From positions 94,757 through 158,756 of the forward strand of contig CAXTIU010000010.1 in the NCBI GenBank assembly GCA_964244495.1: a stretch of DNA of 64,000 nucleotides. Direction: 5' to 3'. The notes under the pieces were generated by a model. It did not search any database, was not told the origin of the DNA, and saw only the letters and a list, made by a program, of their open reading frames with translations. The position numbers were made by a program, and so were the translations under genes. Positions 24,666-32,984 of this stretch are shown piece after piece; position 1 is the stretch's first letter, and each line of letters begins with the position of its first letter. The DNA comes from RH-AL1 sp964244495. GTDB lineage: Bacteria; Pseudomonadota; Alphaproteobacteria; Rhizobiales; Beijerinckiaceae.

Positions 24666-25774
24666 GCGACGCCCGCCGCCCGCCGCCGCCCTTCGACCTC
24701 GCGATCCTCACCGGCTTCCTCGGCGCCGGCAAGACGACGCTCCTCAACCGCCTGCTCCGCGATCCGGCGCTGGCGGACGCGCTGGTGCTCATCAACGAGT
24801 TCGGCGCCGTCGGCCTCGACCACCTGCTCGTCGAGCGGATCGACGGCGACATGCTGGTGATGACCTCGGGCTGCCTGTGCTGCACCATCCGGGGCGACCT
24901 CGTCGCCACACTGGAGGACGTGCTGCGACGCCGCGACAACGGCCGCATGCGCGCCTTCGAGCGCGTGGTCATCGAGACCACCGGCCTCGCCGATCCCGCG
25001 CCGGTGCTCCACACGATCATGGCGCATCCCTACCTCAGGCTGCGCTTCCGGCTCCAGGCGGTCGTCACGCTGGTCGACGCGGTGCTGGGTGACGCCACGC
25101 TCGACGCGCATCCCGAGGCGGTGAAGCAGGCGGCGATGGCCGACCGGCTGGTGCTCACCAAGACCGACCTCGCGGACGGGGAAGCGACGGTCGAGGCCCT
25201 GGCGGCGCGCCTGCGCGCGCTCAATCCGGCGGCGCCGATCCTGCGCGCGGCGGCCGGCGAGGCCACCGTCGAGGCCCTGCTCGGCGGGGTTTCCTACGAT
25301 CCCGCCGCGCGGGGCGCCGAGGCGGCCGCCTGGCTCGCGGCGGAAGCCTTCGACGAGCATGACGGCCACCACCATCACGACGTGAACCGCCACGACGCGC
25401 GCATCCGCGCGTTCTGCCTGCGCCATCCGCGCCCGGTCCCGCCCATGGCGGTCTCGCTGTTCACCGAACTGCTGCGATCGGCGCACGGCACCAAGCTGCT
25501 CCGCCTGAAAGGCCTGGTCGCGCTCGCCGACGACCCGTCCCGGCCGCTCGTCCTCCACGGCGTGCAGCACGTCATGCACCCGCCGCAGCGCCTCGCGGCG
25601 TGGCCGGACGCCGATCACGAAACGCGGATGGTCTTCATCCTCCGCGATCTCGACCCGGCCTTCGTCGTCGGCCTGTGGAAGGCCGCGTGCGGCGAGCCGG
25701 GCGTCGACAGGGCCGACCTGGCGAGCCGCGCCGCCAATCCGCTCGCGCCGGCCCCCGGCGGCCTGCTGGCTTAA
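24662..25774 (+). CDS. CobW/COG0523-family GTPase, metal chaperone
   Basis: 370-residue G3E GTPase. Walker A is GFLGAGKTTLLNRLL (residues 18-26 for GFLGAGKTT), the family metal-site motif is Cys71-Leu-Cys73-Cys74 in TSGCLCCTIRGDL, switch II follows as ERVVIETTGLADPAP, and the guanine-specificity loop is TKTD in VLTKTDLAD. A His-rich loop (HDGHHHHDVNRHD) lies at about residue 240 and would bind Zn or Co. The C-terminal CobW_C domain ends with FVVGLWKA. COG0523 members deliver zinc or cobalt to client enzymes. Coupled by ATGA overlap to the carboxypeptidase rather than to cobS/cobT, so the metal and client remain open. Confidence 0.9.
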   Translation: MSDARRPPPPFDLAILTGFLGAGKTTLLNRLLRDPALADALVLINEFGAVGLDHLLVERIDGDMLVMTSGCLCCTIRGDLVATLEDVLRRRDNGRMRAFERVVIETTGLADPAPVLHTIMAHPYLRLRFRLQAVVTLVDAVLGDATLDAHPEAVKQAAMADRLVLTKTDLADGEATVEALAARLRALNPAAPILRAAAGEATVEALLGGVSYDPAARGAEAAAWLAAEAFDEHDGHHHHDVNRHDARIRAFCLRHPRPVPPMAVSLFTELLRSAHGTKLLRLKGLVALADDPSRPLVLHGVQHVMHPPQRLAAWPDADHETRMVFILRDLDPAFVVGLWKAACGEPGVDRADLASRAANPLAPAPGGLLA

Positions 25775-25859
25775 GCATAGGACGGGTTTCGGACGTTCGG
25801 CGCATTCCATCGCGACACCCCGCGTCGTAGTTTCCGCGGTCGGAAGGACGAGGGCGGCG

Positions 25860-27674
25860 GTGTTCAGGCAGCGGATCGCGAGCGAACTGGCCTATCTGCG
25901 CGGCGCCCTGCGCCTGCTGCGCGCGACGGAGCCGATGGCCAGGGACAAGGCGAGCACCGTCAACGGGCTGTTCGCCGGCTGGATCGCGCGCCACGGCGAC
26001 AGGGTCGCGCTCACCGACGGCGCCACCACCCTCACCTACCGGCAGATGGGTGCCCGCGCCGCCCGCTACGCCCGGCTCGCGAGGGCCCAGGGCTTGGGCA
26101 AGGGCGACGTGGTCGCGCTGCTGATGCCCAATCGCCCCGATTTCGCGTGCGTCTGGCAGGGCTTCGCGCAGCAGGGCGTCGTCACCGCCCTCATCAACAC
26201 CAACCTCGTGGGCGACGCCCTGCGCCAATGCGTCGAGGCGGGCGGACCGCGCGCGATCATCGTCGACGCGGCGTGTCGCTCGGCCTTCGAGGCGGTGCGC
26301 GGCAGGCTGCGGCCCGACCTCCTCGTGCTCGGCACCGGCGAAGGGTCGGGCGCGGGCGGACATGCCGGCACGCTCGACCTCGAAGCCCTGCTCGCCGCCG
26401 AGTCGGACGCGCCGCTCACCGACGCCGAACGGCCGGCGCTGGCGTCGCGCGACCGCTGCCTGTACATCTACACGTCGGGAACGACAGGCCTGCCCAAGGC
26501 GGCCAACCTCAACCACTACCGCGTCCAACTCTCGATGCTCGCCTTCGCGGCGGCGGTGGAAGCGCGCGCCGACGACCGCGTCTACGCCTGCCTGCCCATG
26601 TACCACACGGTCGGCGGCATCTGCGCGCTCGGCGTCGCCTTCGCGCGCGGCGGCACCCTGGTGATCCGCCGCCGCTTCTCGGCGAGCGACTTCTGGGACG
26701 ATGTCAGGGCGGAGCGCTGCACGCTCTTCCCCTACATCGGCGAACTCTGCCGCTACCTGCTCAACCAGCCCCCGCGCGAGGACGACCGGACGCACCGGGT
26801 CAGGCTGTGCTTCGGCAACGGCCTGCGGCCCGACATCTTCGACGCGTTCCGCGCGCGCTTCGGGCTGCCGCGCATCGTCGAGTTCTACGCCGCGACCGAG
26901 GGCAACGTCGCCCTGTTCAACTTCGACGCGCGCCCGGGCTCGGTCGGCCGGGTGCCGCGCTGGCTGCGCCACAAGTTCCCGTTCGCCATCGTCCGCTTCG
27001 ACGGCGAGCGCGGGCGGGTCGAGCGCGGCCCCGACGGCTTCTGCGTGGCCTGCGGCCCCAACGAGCCCGGCGAGATCCTCGGCCGGATCGTCGACGACCC
27101 GACGCGGCCGAGCATGCGCTTCGAGGGATACGCCGACGCCGCCTCGACCGCCCGCAAGGTGTTGCGCGACGTGTTCGTCAAGGGCGACGCTTGGTTCTCG
27201 ACCGGCGACATCATGAAGGCGGACCGGCTCGGCTACCATTACTTCCTCGACCGCACCGGCGACACGTTCCGGTGGAAGGGCGAGAACGTCTCGACCACGC
27301 AGGTGGCGGAGGTCATCTGCGGCTTCGCGCCGGTGCGCGAGGCGGCCGTCTACGGCGTCGCGTGTCCGGGCTGCGAGGGGCGCGCCGGCATGGCGGCCAT
27401 CACGTGCGAGGACCCGGCCGACTTCGATCTCGAAGGCTTCCGCGACCATCTGGCCCGGCAGCTGCCGGATTACGCGCGGCCGCTGTTCCTCCGCTTCAAG
27501 CCGGCGCTGGCCACCACGGCGACGTTCAAGCTGACGAAGAACGACCTCCTCGCCGCCGGCTTCGAGCCGCGCGCCGACGAGGCCGTCTTCGTCTTCGACG
27601 CCGACGCGGCGCGCTTCAAGCGGCTCGACGGGACGGAGCACCGCCGCCTGCTGGCCGGCGGATACCGCCTGTAA
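25860..27674 (+). CDS. Long-chain acyl-CoA synthetase (FATP/FadD6-like)
   Basis: 604-residue AMP-forming ligase activating long- or very-long-chain fatty acids with CoA. The P-loop is YIYTSGTTGLPKAANLNHYR, a FATP-type motif is YAATEGNVALFNFD, and the AMP/acyl motif appears as WFSTGDIMKADRLGYHYFLD followed by DRTGDTFRWKGENVSTTQVA. That wording is characteristic of the FATP/FadD6 branch (ends with TFKLTKNDLLAAGF). A short N-terminal helix (LAYLRGALRLLRAT) may dip into the membrane. GTG start at 25860. Separated by 85 bases from the CobW gene. Confidence 0.9.
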   Translation: MFRQRIASELAYLRGALRLLRATEPMARDKASTVNGLFAGWIARHGDRVALTDGATTLTYRQMGARAARYARLARAQGLGKGDVVALLMPNRPDFACVWQGFAQQGVVTALINTNLVGDALRQCVEAGGPRAIIVDAACRSAFEAVRGRLRPDLLVLGTGEGSGAGGHAGTLDLEALLAAESDAPLTDAERPALASRDRCLYIYTSGTTGLPKAANLNHYRVQLSMLAFAAAVEARADDRVYACLPMYHTVGGICALGVAFARGGTLVIRRRFSASDFWDDVRAERCTLFPYIGELCRYLLNQPPREDDRTHRVRLCFGNGLRPDIFDAFRARFGLPRIVEFYAATEGNVALFNFDARPGSVGRVPRWLRHKFPFAIVRFDGERGRVERGPDGFCVACGPNEPGEILGRIVDDPTRPSMRFEGYADAASTARKVLRDVFVKGDAWFSTGDIMKADRLGYHYFLDRTGDTFRWKGENVSTTQVAEVICGFAPVREAAVYGVACPGCEGRAGMAAITCEDPADFDLEGFRDHLARQLPDYARPLFLRFKPALATTATFKLTKNDLLAAGFEPRADEAVFVFDADAARFKRLDGTEHRRLLAGGYRL

Positions 27675-27754
27675 ACCAAGCCGAACGGATCGATGGCGAC
27701 GATGGTGGTTTTGAAAGCCTCACGCGCGCATCCTGTGCGGTGTGACCCTGGGGA

Positions 27755-29002
27755 ATGGCGCGGCCGTGCGCCGAAACCTCGGCGCAGAGGCTTCGCTTGG
27801 ACAGCTCGCAGATCGCCGAAAGGGACTGGACGACACGCGCCGACGCTCCGGGAAAGGGCGAGCCGGCGCTCGACCCCCGCGTCGAACGCGTCACGGGCGC
27901 GGCCGCGTGCGAACATCGGCGGGCGTGGGCGGATCTCGCCGGCCGCAGCCTGGAACCCAACGTGTTCCTCGACCCGGCCTTCGCCCTTCCCTTGCTGCGG
28001 CACGTCCGCTCCGCGCGTTTCGACGTGCTGCTGGTGTGGGACGCCGCTCCGGCCGGGCGGTTGATCGGCCTCCTGCCGCTCGCCCTGCCGGGAATTTGGC
28101 GCAGCCTGTCGGGCGTGGTCGGCGGCTTCGCCCACGAACAGGTCGCGCTCGGCACCCCGCTGCTCGACCGCGAGCACGGGATGGCCGCCTTCCTCGCCAT
28201 GCTGGGATGGCTGCGGGTCCATGCCGACGCGGCCGCTCTGCGCTTGACCGCGATCGCCGCGACCGGCGCCTTTTACGAGGCCCTGACGACACCCGGAGCG
28301 ATCGAGGTCGCGTGCCTCGACGAGCGTCGGCGCGCGATCCTCCTGCCGAGGAACGGTTCGACACGCCGGCCGTCCGCCTCGGCGCGTCGGCGCAAGGAGC
28401 TTCGGCGCCAGCACCGACGCTTGTCCGAGCTGGGACGGCGGACCTATGTCAGCGCCCGCTCCCCCGACGACGTCGCGCGGGCCGCCGGGCACTTCCTTCG
28501 CCTGGAGAACGGCGGCTGGAAAGGCGGCCGCGGCACGGCCCTGCTGGCCGATCCCGGCCTGGCGCGCTTCGCCCGGAGCATGACGGCGCTCATGGCGCGG
28601 GACGGCAAATGCCGGATCGACGCGGTCGAGATCGACGGCCGCGCCGTGGCGATGGGCATCGTCCTGACGCTCGGCGACCGGGCCTATTTCTGGAAGACGA
28701 CCTTCGACGAACGTCACGCCTCGCTGTCGCCGGGCGTGCAGTTCGCGCTCGACCTGACGGAGGCGCTGCGCGAAGAGCCGGCGGTCGCGTCCGTGGACTC
28801 CTGCGCGGTGCCGGAGCACTCGATGATCGCGCGCCTTTGGCCCGACAGCCTCGCGCTGTGCGACCTGCTGATCGCGATCGATCCGGCGCGGCCGCGCCGG
28901 TTCCGCCGCGCCGTGGGCATGGAGCGCGCGCTGCGCCGGGCGAGGCGCGTCGCCAAGGCGCTGGTCGTCGGGGTTCGCAGGCTCACGGGGGACGGACATT
29001 GA
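27755..29002 (+). CDS. CelD/BcsL-like GNAT acyltransferase (FemAB-type)
   Basis: 415 residues of the CelD/BcsL acetyltransferase type, a double-GNAT fold often linked to exopolysaccharide work. Seen are FLDPAFALPLLRHV with a hydrophobic LIGLLPLALP strand, an Arg-rich central segment (SARRRKELRRQHRRL) matching the family pattern S-x-x-x-R-x-x-x-R-R-x-x-R-L, LENGGWKGGRGTALL, and the late GNAT domain CRIDAVEIDGRAVAMG to SPGVQFALDL. Substrate unknown. The ATG at 27755 has a poor ribosome site; the in-frame TTG at 27797, with GCAGAGG 6 bases upstream, may be the true start. Confidence 0.8.
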   Translation: MARPCAETSAQRLRLDSSQIAERDWTTRADAPGKGEPALDPRVERVTGAAACEHRRAWADLAGRSLEPNVFLDPAFALPLLRHVRSARFDVLLVWDAAPAGRLIGLLPLALPGIWRSLSGVVGGFAHEQVALGTPLLDREHGMAAFLAMLGWLRVHADAAALRLTAIAATGAFYEALTTPGAIEVACLDERRRAILLPRNGSTRRPSASARRRKELRRQHRRLSELGRRTYVSARSPDDVARAAGHFLRLENGGWKGGRGTALLADPGLARFARSMTALMARDGKCRIDAVEIDGRAVAMGIVLTLGDRAYFWKTTFDERHASLSPGVQFALDLTEALREEPAVASVDSCAVPEHSMIARLWPDSLALCDLLIAIDPARPRRFRRAVGMERALRRARRVAKALVVGVRRLTGDGH

Positions 29003-29084
29003 CGGGGATCTCGATATTGACAGGGATCGTGGCGATCCCGATCTTCGCGCGGCGCCGGGATGGGCGCGACGCGAAGAGCAGGGG

Positions 29085-29357
29085 ATGGAGCGGCAGCGCC
29101 TCGACAAATGGCTCTGGTTCGCCCGCGTGGTGAAGAGTCGGACGCTCGCGGCGCGCCTCGTCGAGGCGGGTCACGTTCGCGTCAACGGCCAGCGCTCGAC
29201 CGTGCCGGCCCGCCCCGTCGGGATCGGCGACGTCCTCACGGTGGCGTTGGACCGGCAGGTCCGCGTGCTGCGGATCGTCGCGACCGGCGAGCGGCGCGGT
29301 CCCTTCGTGGAAGCGCGGCTCCTGTTCGAGGAACTCAGCGAGGCGCGCGTGCCCTGA
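29085..29357 (+). CDS. S4-domain RNA-binding protein (Hsp15-like)
   Basis: 90 residues consisting of one S4 domain: ERQRLDKWLWFARVVKSRTL, AARLVEAGHVRVNGQRST and VGIGDVLTVALDRQVRVLRI. In E. coli the related Hsp15 (HslR) binds stalled 50S subunits carrying nascent chains. The short acidic/hydrophobic end FVEARLLFEEL is usual for alphaproteobacterial copies. ATG at 29085 with GCAGGGG just upstream. Lies 82 bases after the CelD-like gene on the same strand. Confidence 0.88.
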   Translation: MERQRLDKWLWFARVVKSRTLAARLVEAGHVRVNGQRSTVPARPVGIGDVLTVALDRQVRVLRIVATGERRGPFVEARLLFEELSEARVP

Positions 29358-29515
29358 TCGAATCCCCGGGCCGTGGCGACCGGCGAAGGCGGGTGCCTCA
29401 CTCTGTCGTACGCGACACGCCCACCCTTGCTATGGGTGAGCGAAGCGACTAGCGAACGTCGCCAGACACTTCAACGAGAAGACCGGCCGTGCCAAGCCGG
29501 AAAGGAACAGCAGCC

Positions 29516-29851
29516 ATGACGTATGTGGTCGTCGAGAACTGCATCAAGTGCAAGTACACCGATTGCGTCGAGGTCTGCCCGGTCGACTGCTTCTACGAGG
29601 GCGAGAACATGCTCGTCATCCACCCCGACGAGTGCATCGACTGCGGCGTTTGCGAGCCGGAGTGCCCGGCGGAGGCGATCAAGCCGGACACAGACAAGGG
29701 CCTGGAACCCTGGCTGAAGATCAACCTCGACATGGCCAAGACATGGCCCAACCTGACGAAGAAGCGCGATTCGCTGCCGGACGCCAAGGAGATGGACGGA
29801 CGGGCGGGCAAGCTCGAGTTCTTCTCGGACAAGCCTGGGGACGGCGACTGA
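29516..29851 (+). CDS. fdxA: Seven-iron ferredoxin FdxA
   Basis: 111-residue electron carrier with a 3Fe-4S and a 4Fe-4S cluster. Cysteines stand at residues 9, 12, 17, 21 and 25 in NCIKCKYTDCVEVCPVDCF and in the second set CIDCGVCEPECP, a one-residue shift from Azotobacter ferredoxin I. The C-terminal part (KINLDMAKTWPNLTKKRDS) is the FdxA extension. ATG 29516 is used; the frame reaches back to 29489 but the family starts MTYVV. Separate from the S4 gene by 158 bases. Redox partner not shown by the context. Confidence 0.93.
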   Translation: MTYVVVENCIKCKYTDCVEVCPVDCFYEGENMLVIHPDECIDCGVCEPECPAEAIKPDTDKGLEPWLKINLDMAKTWPNLTKKRDSLPDAKEMDGRAGKLEFFSDKPGDGD

Positions 29852-30246
29852 GGGCGGGCGACCGGACGGTCCCGCCGGCGACACCTCGGTGCGCCACTTG
29901 ACGGCGAGAAGCAGAGGATTCGGCTCTTCGCCGAGCCCGTGCGTTAACTAGTGCCGCGCCCCACGCGAGGAGCGGTCACGGAATCCATTGATTTTCGGAC
30001 ATTTTTTTGCTAGTGAGGGGTTAACGGTCCTCTGATCCCAGCCGGTTCATTCTCCGTCGTAGGGCACGGCAACGTGCGGTCACGGCGTCGTCCTCGATTT
30101 GATCGGATGTCCTCGGGCTCCGCGGGCCACTGCGGTTTTTTTCTTTCCGCGCGTGGCGTGGACCGGACGCCGTGACGTGCCCGGCAGCGGCCACCGTCAC
30201 GGGCCGGTCCGTCCCTTGGCGGACCTTCTAGGGAGTGCGCCGGTCC
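29852..30246. other. Intergenic region upstream of carD
   Basis: 395 bases without a recognisable gene. Just after fdxA there is a hairpin GGCTC-TTCGCC-GAGCC at 29922-29937, a likely weak terminator. A T7 run at 30003-30009 is unusual in this GC-rich sequence. The following stretch to 30240 should hold the carD promoter, but no clear consensus pair is seen. Confidence 0.45.
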
Positions 30247-31383
30247 ATGTCGTCGACATCCAGGAATACGGACGGAGTGAGCAGACCGGCGTCAAAGGCC
30301 TCGACCAAGACACCGTCCACCAAACTGGCGCCTGCCGCCGATGGTCGACAAACGATCGGCGCGGCGGACGAGACACCCTTAAAGAGGGTTGTCCCTCAAG
30401 CCAAGCCCATAACGCGATCCGAAGGGAAGAACGTGGCAGCCGACGTATCCGCTAGACAGAACCAAGCTGACGCCGTCGGTAAGGACGGGCCTGACGCCGC
30501 GTCCTCGGCCAAGGCGGCCGCGACCCGAAGCGTCGCCGCCGCCTTCGTGGCCGCGCGGCAGAAGATGACGCCCAACGCCGGCGCGAGCTCTCCGGTGGGC
30601 ACGGCCGGCGCGGCCCCTTCGGCGGGCAAGGGCATCGGAACCGTGGACGCCCTCGAGGCGACCGACAGGAAGGTGGCGAAGAAGATGGGCGGCCAGGACG
30701 CGGGCGTCGTTCCGCCGAAGGGCCCGCTTCAGGAGGGCGTGGGTTCCGAGGTCGCCGCGCGGCAGCCCGTGTCGGACAAGGGCGGCGTGCCCAAGGCCAA
30801 GGTGACGGCCCCGACGAAGCAGCCCTTCAAGACGCACGAATACATCGTGTACCCCGCCCACGGCGTCGGCCAGATCATCGCGATCGAGGAGCAGGAGGTC
30901 GCCGGCTACAAGCTCGAACTCTTCGTGATCAGCTTCATCAAGGACAAGATGATCCTCAAGGTGCCGCTGCCGAAGATTTCCAGCGTCGGCATGCGCAAGC
31001 TCGCCGACGGTCCGGTCGTCAAGCGCGCCCTCGACACGCTCACCGGCCGCGCCAGGGTCAAGCGCACCATGTGGTCGCGCCGTGCCCAGGAATACGAGGC
31101 CAAGATCAATTCCGGCGACCTCGTGGCGATCGCCGAGGTCGTGCGCGACCTGTACCGATCCGACGCGCAGCCCGAGCAGTCCTACTCCGAGCGCCAGCTC
31201 TACGAGGCGGCGCTCGACCGCATGGCCCGCGAGATCGCCGCCGTGCAGAGCCTGACCGACACGGAGGCGCTGAAGGTGATCGACGCGCAGCTGCAGAAGG
31301 GGCCGCGCCGCGTCAAGTCGGACGAGGTCGATGAAGGCGACGAGGCGGAGGCCGGCGAGGGCGGCATCGTCGAGGCCGCGTAA
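30247..31383 (+). CDS. carD: CarD-family transcription regulator with long N-terminal extension
   Basis: About 378 residues. The C-terminal half is a CarD/CdnL protein: FKTHEYIVYPAHGVGQIIAI (RNA-polymerase interaction domain), then LFVISFIKDKMILKVPLPK, WSRRAQEYEAKINSGDLVAI, AEVVRDLYRSD and YEAALDRMAREIAAVQ. CarD binds RNA polymerase beta and promoter DNA to stabilise open complexes, notably at rRNA promoters. Usual length is about 160-180; here about 195 extra residues precede it, Ala/Lys/Ser/Thr-rich with no hydrophobic stretch, like an intrinsically disordered tail. The tail ends in an acidic segment (DEVDEGDEAEAGEG) at the C terminus. Start at ATG 30247 is probable; GTG 30235 is possible. 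Confidence 0.85.
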   Translation: MSSTSRNTDGVSRPASKASTKTPSTKLAPAADGRQTIGAADETPLKRVVPQAKPITRSEGKNVAADVSARQNQADAVGKDGPDAASSAKAAATRSVAAAFVAARQKMTPNAGASSPVGTAGAAPSAGKGIGTVDALEATDRKVAKKMGGQDAGVVPPKGPLQEGVGSEVAARQPVSDKGGVPKAKVTAPTKQPFKTHEYIVYPAHGVGQIIAIEEQEVAGYKLELFVISFIKDKMILKVPLPKISSVGMRKLADGPVVKRALDTLTGRARVKRTMWSRRAQEYEAKINSGDLVAIAEVVRDLYRSDAQPEQSYSERQLYEAALDRMAREIAAVQSLTDTEALKVIDAQLQKGPRRVKSDEVDEGDEAEAGEGGIVEAA

Positions 31384-31445
31384 GGCCCCACGTCGGCTCC
31401 GTTCCGAGACGAGGAGGCGTCGGTTCCGGCTGGCGCTTCCGGCAC

Positions 31446-31477
31446 TTCCCCGTTGGCGCCTTCGGCGCGTCGGGGAA
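31446..31477. terminator. Hairpin between convergent carD and histidine-kinase genes
   Basis: TTCCCCG TTGGCGCC TTC GGCGCG T CGGGGAA forms a stem of about 13 pairs with one mismatch and a 3-base loop. It lies between the two convergent stop codons (31383 and 31510), so it could end transcription from both sides. No T-run follows. Confidence 0.5.
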
Positions 31478-31509
31478 CCGGGTAGCCGCCGAGCGGCTCG
31501 GAGCGGCGA

Positions 31510-32559
31510 TCACGCAGCCGAGGGAATCGAGAACACCACGCGCGTGCCACGGTAGCCGGTCACCGGCTGCTGGCTGGCCTGCAGGCTCGCCGCCATGGCG
31601 CGCACGATGCGGGTGCCGAGCCCGGTGCCCCTCGGCGCCTGGTCGGCCCCCATGCCGACGCCGTCGTCCTCCACGATCAGCGACAGGGCCGCGTCCTCCC
31701 GCTTCAGCGCCACCCGGATCTCGCCGGTCTCCCCCTGGGGATAAGCGTATTTGTAGGCGTTGGTGACGAGTTCCGTGACGATGACGCCGAGCGATACCGC
31801 GCGGTCGGTCGCCATGCGGACGTTCTCGGCGGAAAGCTTGATCGCGCGCTGCGGTCCCTCCATCGCCGTCGCCAGTTCCTCGACGAGGCCTTCGAGGTAG
31901 GTGTCCATGTCGATGGTGCTGACGTCGTCGGACGTGTACAGGCGGCGATGGATCTGCGCGATGGCGCCGATGCGGACCTGGACGTCGGCCAGCGCGGAAC
32001 GCGCCTGCGCCTGTTCGGGGCCGAGGCCGCGCTGCTGCATGAAGACGAAGGAGCCGACGAGCGCGAGGGAGTTGGCGACGCGGTGGTTGACCTCGCGCAG
32101 CAGCGTCTCGGCGCGCTCGCGCGCTTCCCGCATCTCGCGCAGCGCGTCCGCCCGCTGCCGCCGCAGCCGCTCCTGGTCGACGGCGTTGGCCACCGCGTTC
32201 TGGAGGAGTTCCATGAACACGCCGCCAACGTCCTTGATGACGTAGTCGGCCGCCCCCGCCTTCAGCGCGGCGATGGCGATGCGGCCCTCGTCGCTGCCGC
32301 TGGCGTAGATGACGGGGGGATGGTCGGGCATGGCCGCGATGGCGGCGAGCACTTCGAGGCCGTCCTTCACCGGCATGAAGTGGTCCAGCGCGACGGCGTC
32401 GAAACGCTCCGCGGCGAGCAGGGCCAGCCCCTCGTCGCCGTTGTCGGCGAGCACGACCTCGTAGCCGTTCCGCGACAGGGATTTCTGGACCAGGCGGCGC
32501 AGGCCGGCGTCGTCGTCGATGTAGAGGAGGCGCGTGGCCGGACGCGCGGGCTCGCTCAT
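31510..32559 (-). CDS. REC - HisKA_2 hybrid histidine kinase
   Basis: 349 residues. A receiver domain occupies residues 1-120 with phospho-acceptor Asp59 (AVALDHFMPVKDG) and conserved Lys109. A HisKA_2 dimerisation segment follows with His159 in LLREVNHRVANSLALVGSF, then a HATPase domain with VTELVTNAYKYAYPQGETG (N box), EDDGVGMG and RGTGLGTRIVRAMAASL. In this branch the kinase is controlled by its own receiver, which could take phosphate from the upstream genes. It is the third gene of an overlapping operon (ATGA with the single-domain REC gene). No membrane segment. Output partner not in view. Confidence 0.9.
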   Translation of the reverse strand: MSEPARPATRLLYIDDDAGLRRLVQKSLSRNGYEVVLADNGDEGLALLAAERFDAVALDHFMPVKDGLEVLAAIAAMPDHPPVIYASGSDEGRIAIAALKAGAADYVIKDVGGVFMELLQNAVANAVDQERLRRQRADALREMREARERAETLLREVNHRVANSLALVGSFVFMQQRGLGPEQAQARSALADVQVRIGAIAQIHRRLYTSDDVSTIDMDTYLEGLVEELATAMEGPQRAIKLSAENVRMATDRAVSLGVIVTELVTNAYKYAYPQGETGEIRVALKREDAALSLIVEDDGVGMGADQAPRGTGLGTRIVRAMAASLQASQQPVTGYRGTRVVFSIPSAA

Positions 32560-32984
32560 GTCGGCTCGGGCACTTGCATGATCGAGAGGAACAGGCCGAG
32601 CTGGCGGATCGCCTGGGAGAAGGTCTCGTACTCGACCGGCTTGGTGATGTAGACGTTGCAGCCGAGCGCGTAGCAGCGCTGGATCTCGCGCTGGTCGTCG
32701 GTGGTGGTGAGCACGACGACCGGGGTGCGCTTCAGCTTGTCGTCGGCCTTCAGCTTCTCCAGGATGTCGGTCCCGCTCATGTCGGGCAGGTTGAGGTCGA
32801 GCAGCACCAGCAGCGGGCCGTTGTCGCGCACCGACGGCTCGAACAGGTGGCGCAGCGCCGCCGTGCCGCTCTCGAAGTGGCGGATGGTGTTGTTGACGCC
32901 GGCCCGGCGGATGTTCTTCTCGATCAGGCGCGCGTGACCCGGATCGTCCTCGATCATGATGACTTCGACGGGGGCTTGGCTCAT
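32556..32984 (-). CDS. Single-domain response regulator (Rcp1-like)
   Basis: 142 residues, a stand-alone receiver. Acidic pocket MIEDDPGHARLIEKNIRRAG, phospho-acceptor Asp63 (LLVLLDLNLPDMSGTDIL), Thr in VVVLTTTDDQRE and Lys in GCNVYITKPVEYE. These features match Rcp1, the regulator of phytochrome-type kinases. Flanked with 4-base overlaps by two kinases, it probably carries phosphate from the CHASE3 kinase (upstream) to the REC-kinase (downstream). No DNA-binding domain. Confidence 0.92.
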   Translation of the reverse strand: MSQAPVEVIMIEDDPGHARLIEKNIRRAGVNNTIRHFESGTAALRHLFEPSVRDNGPLLVLLDLNLPDMSGTDILEKLKADDKLKRTPVVVLTTTDDQREIQRCYALGCNVYITKPVEYETFSQAIRQLGLFLSIMQVPEPT

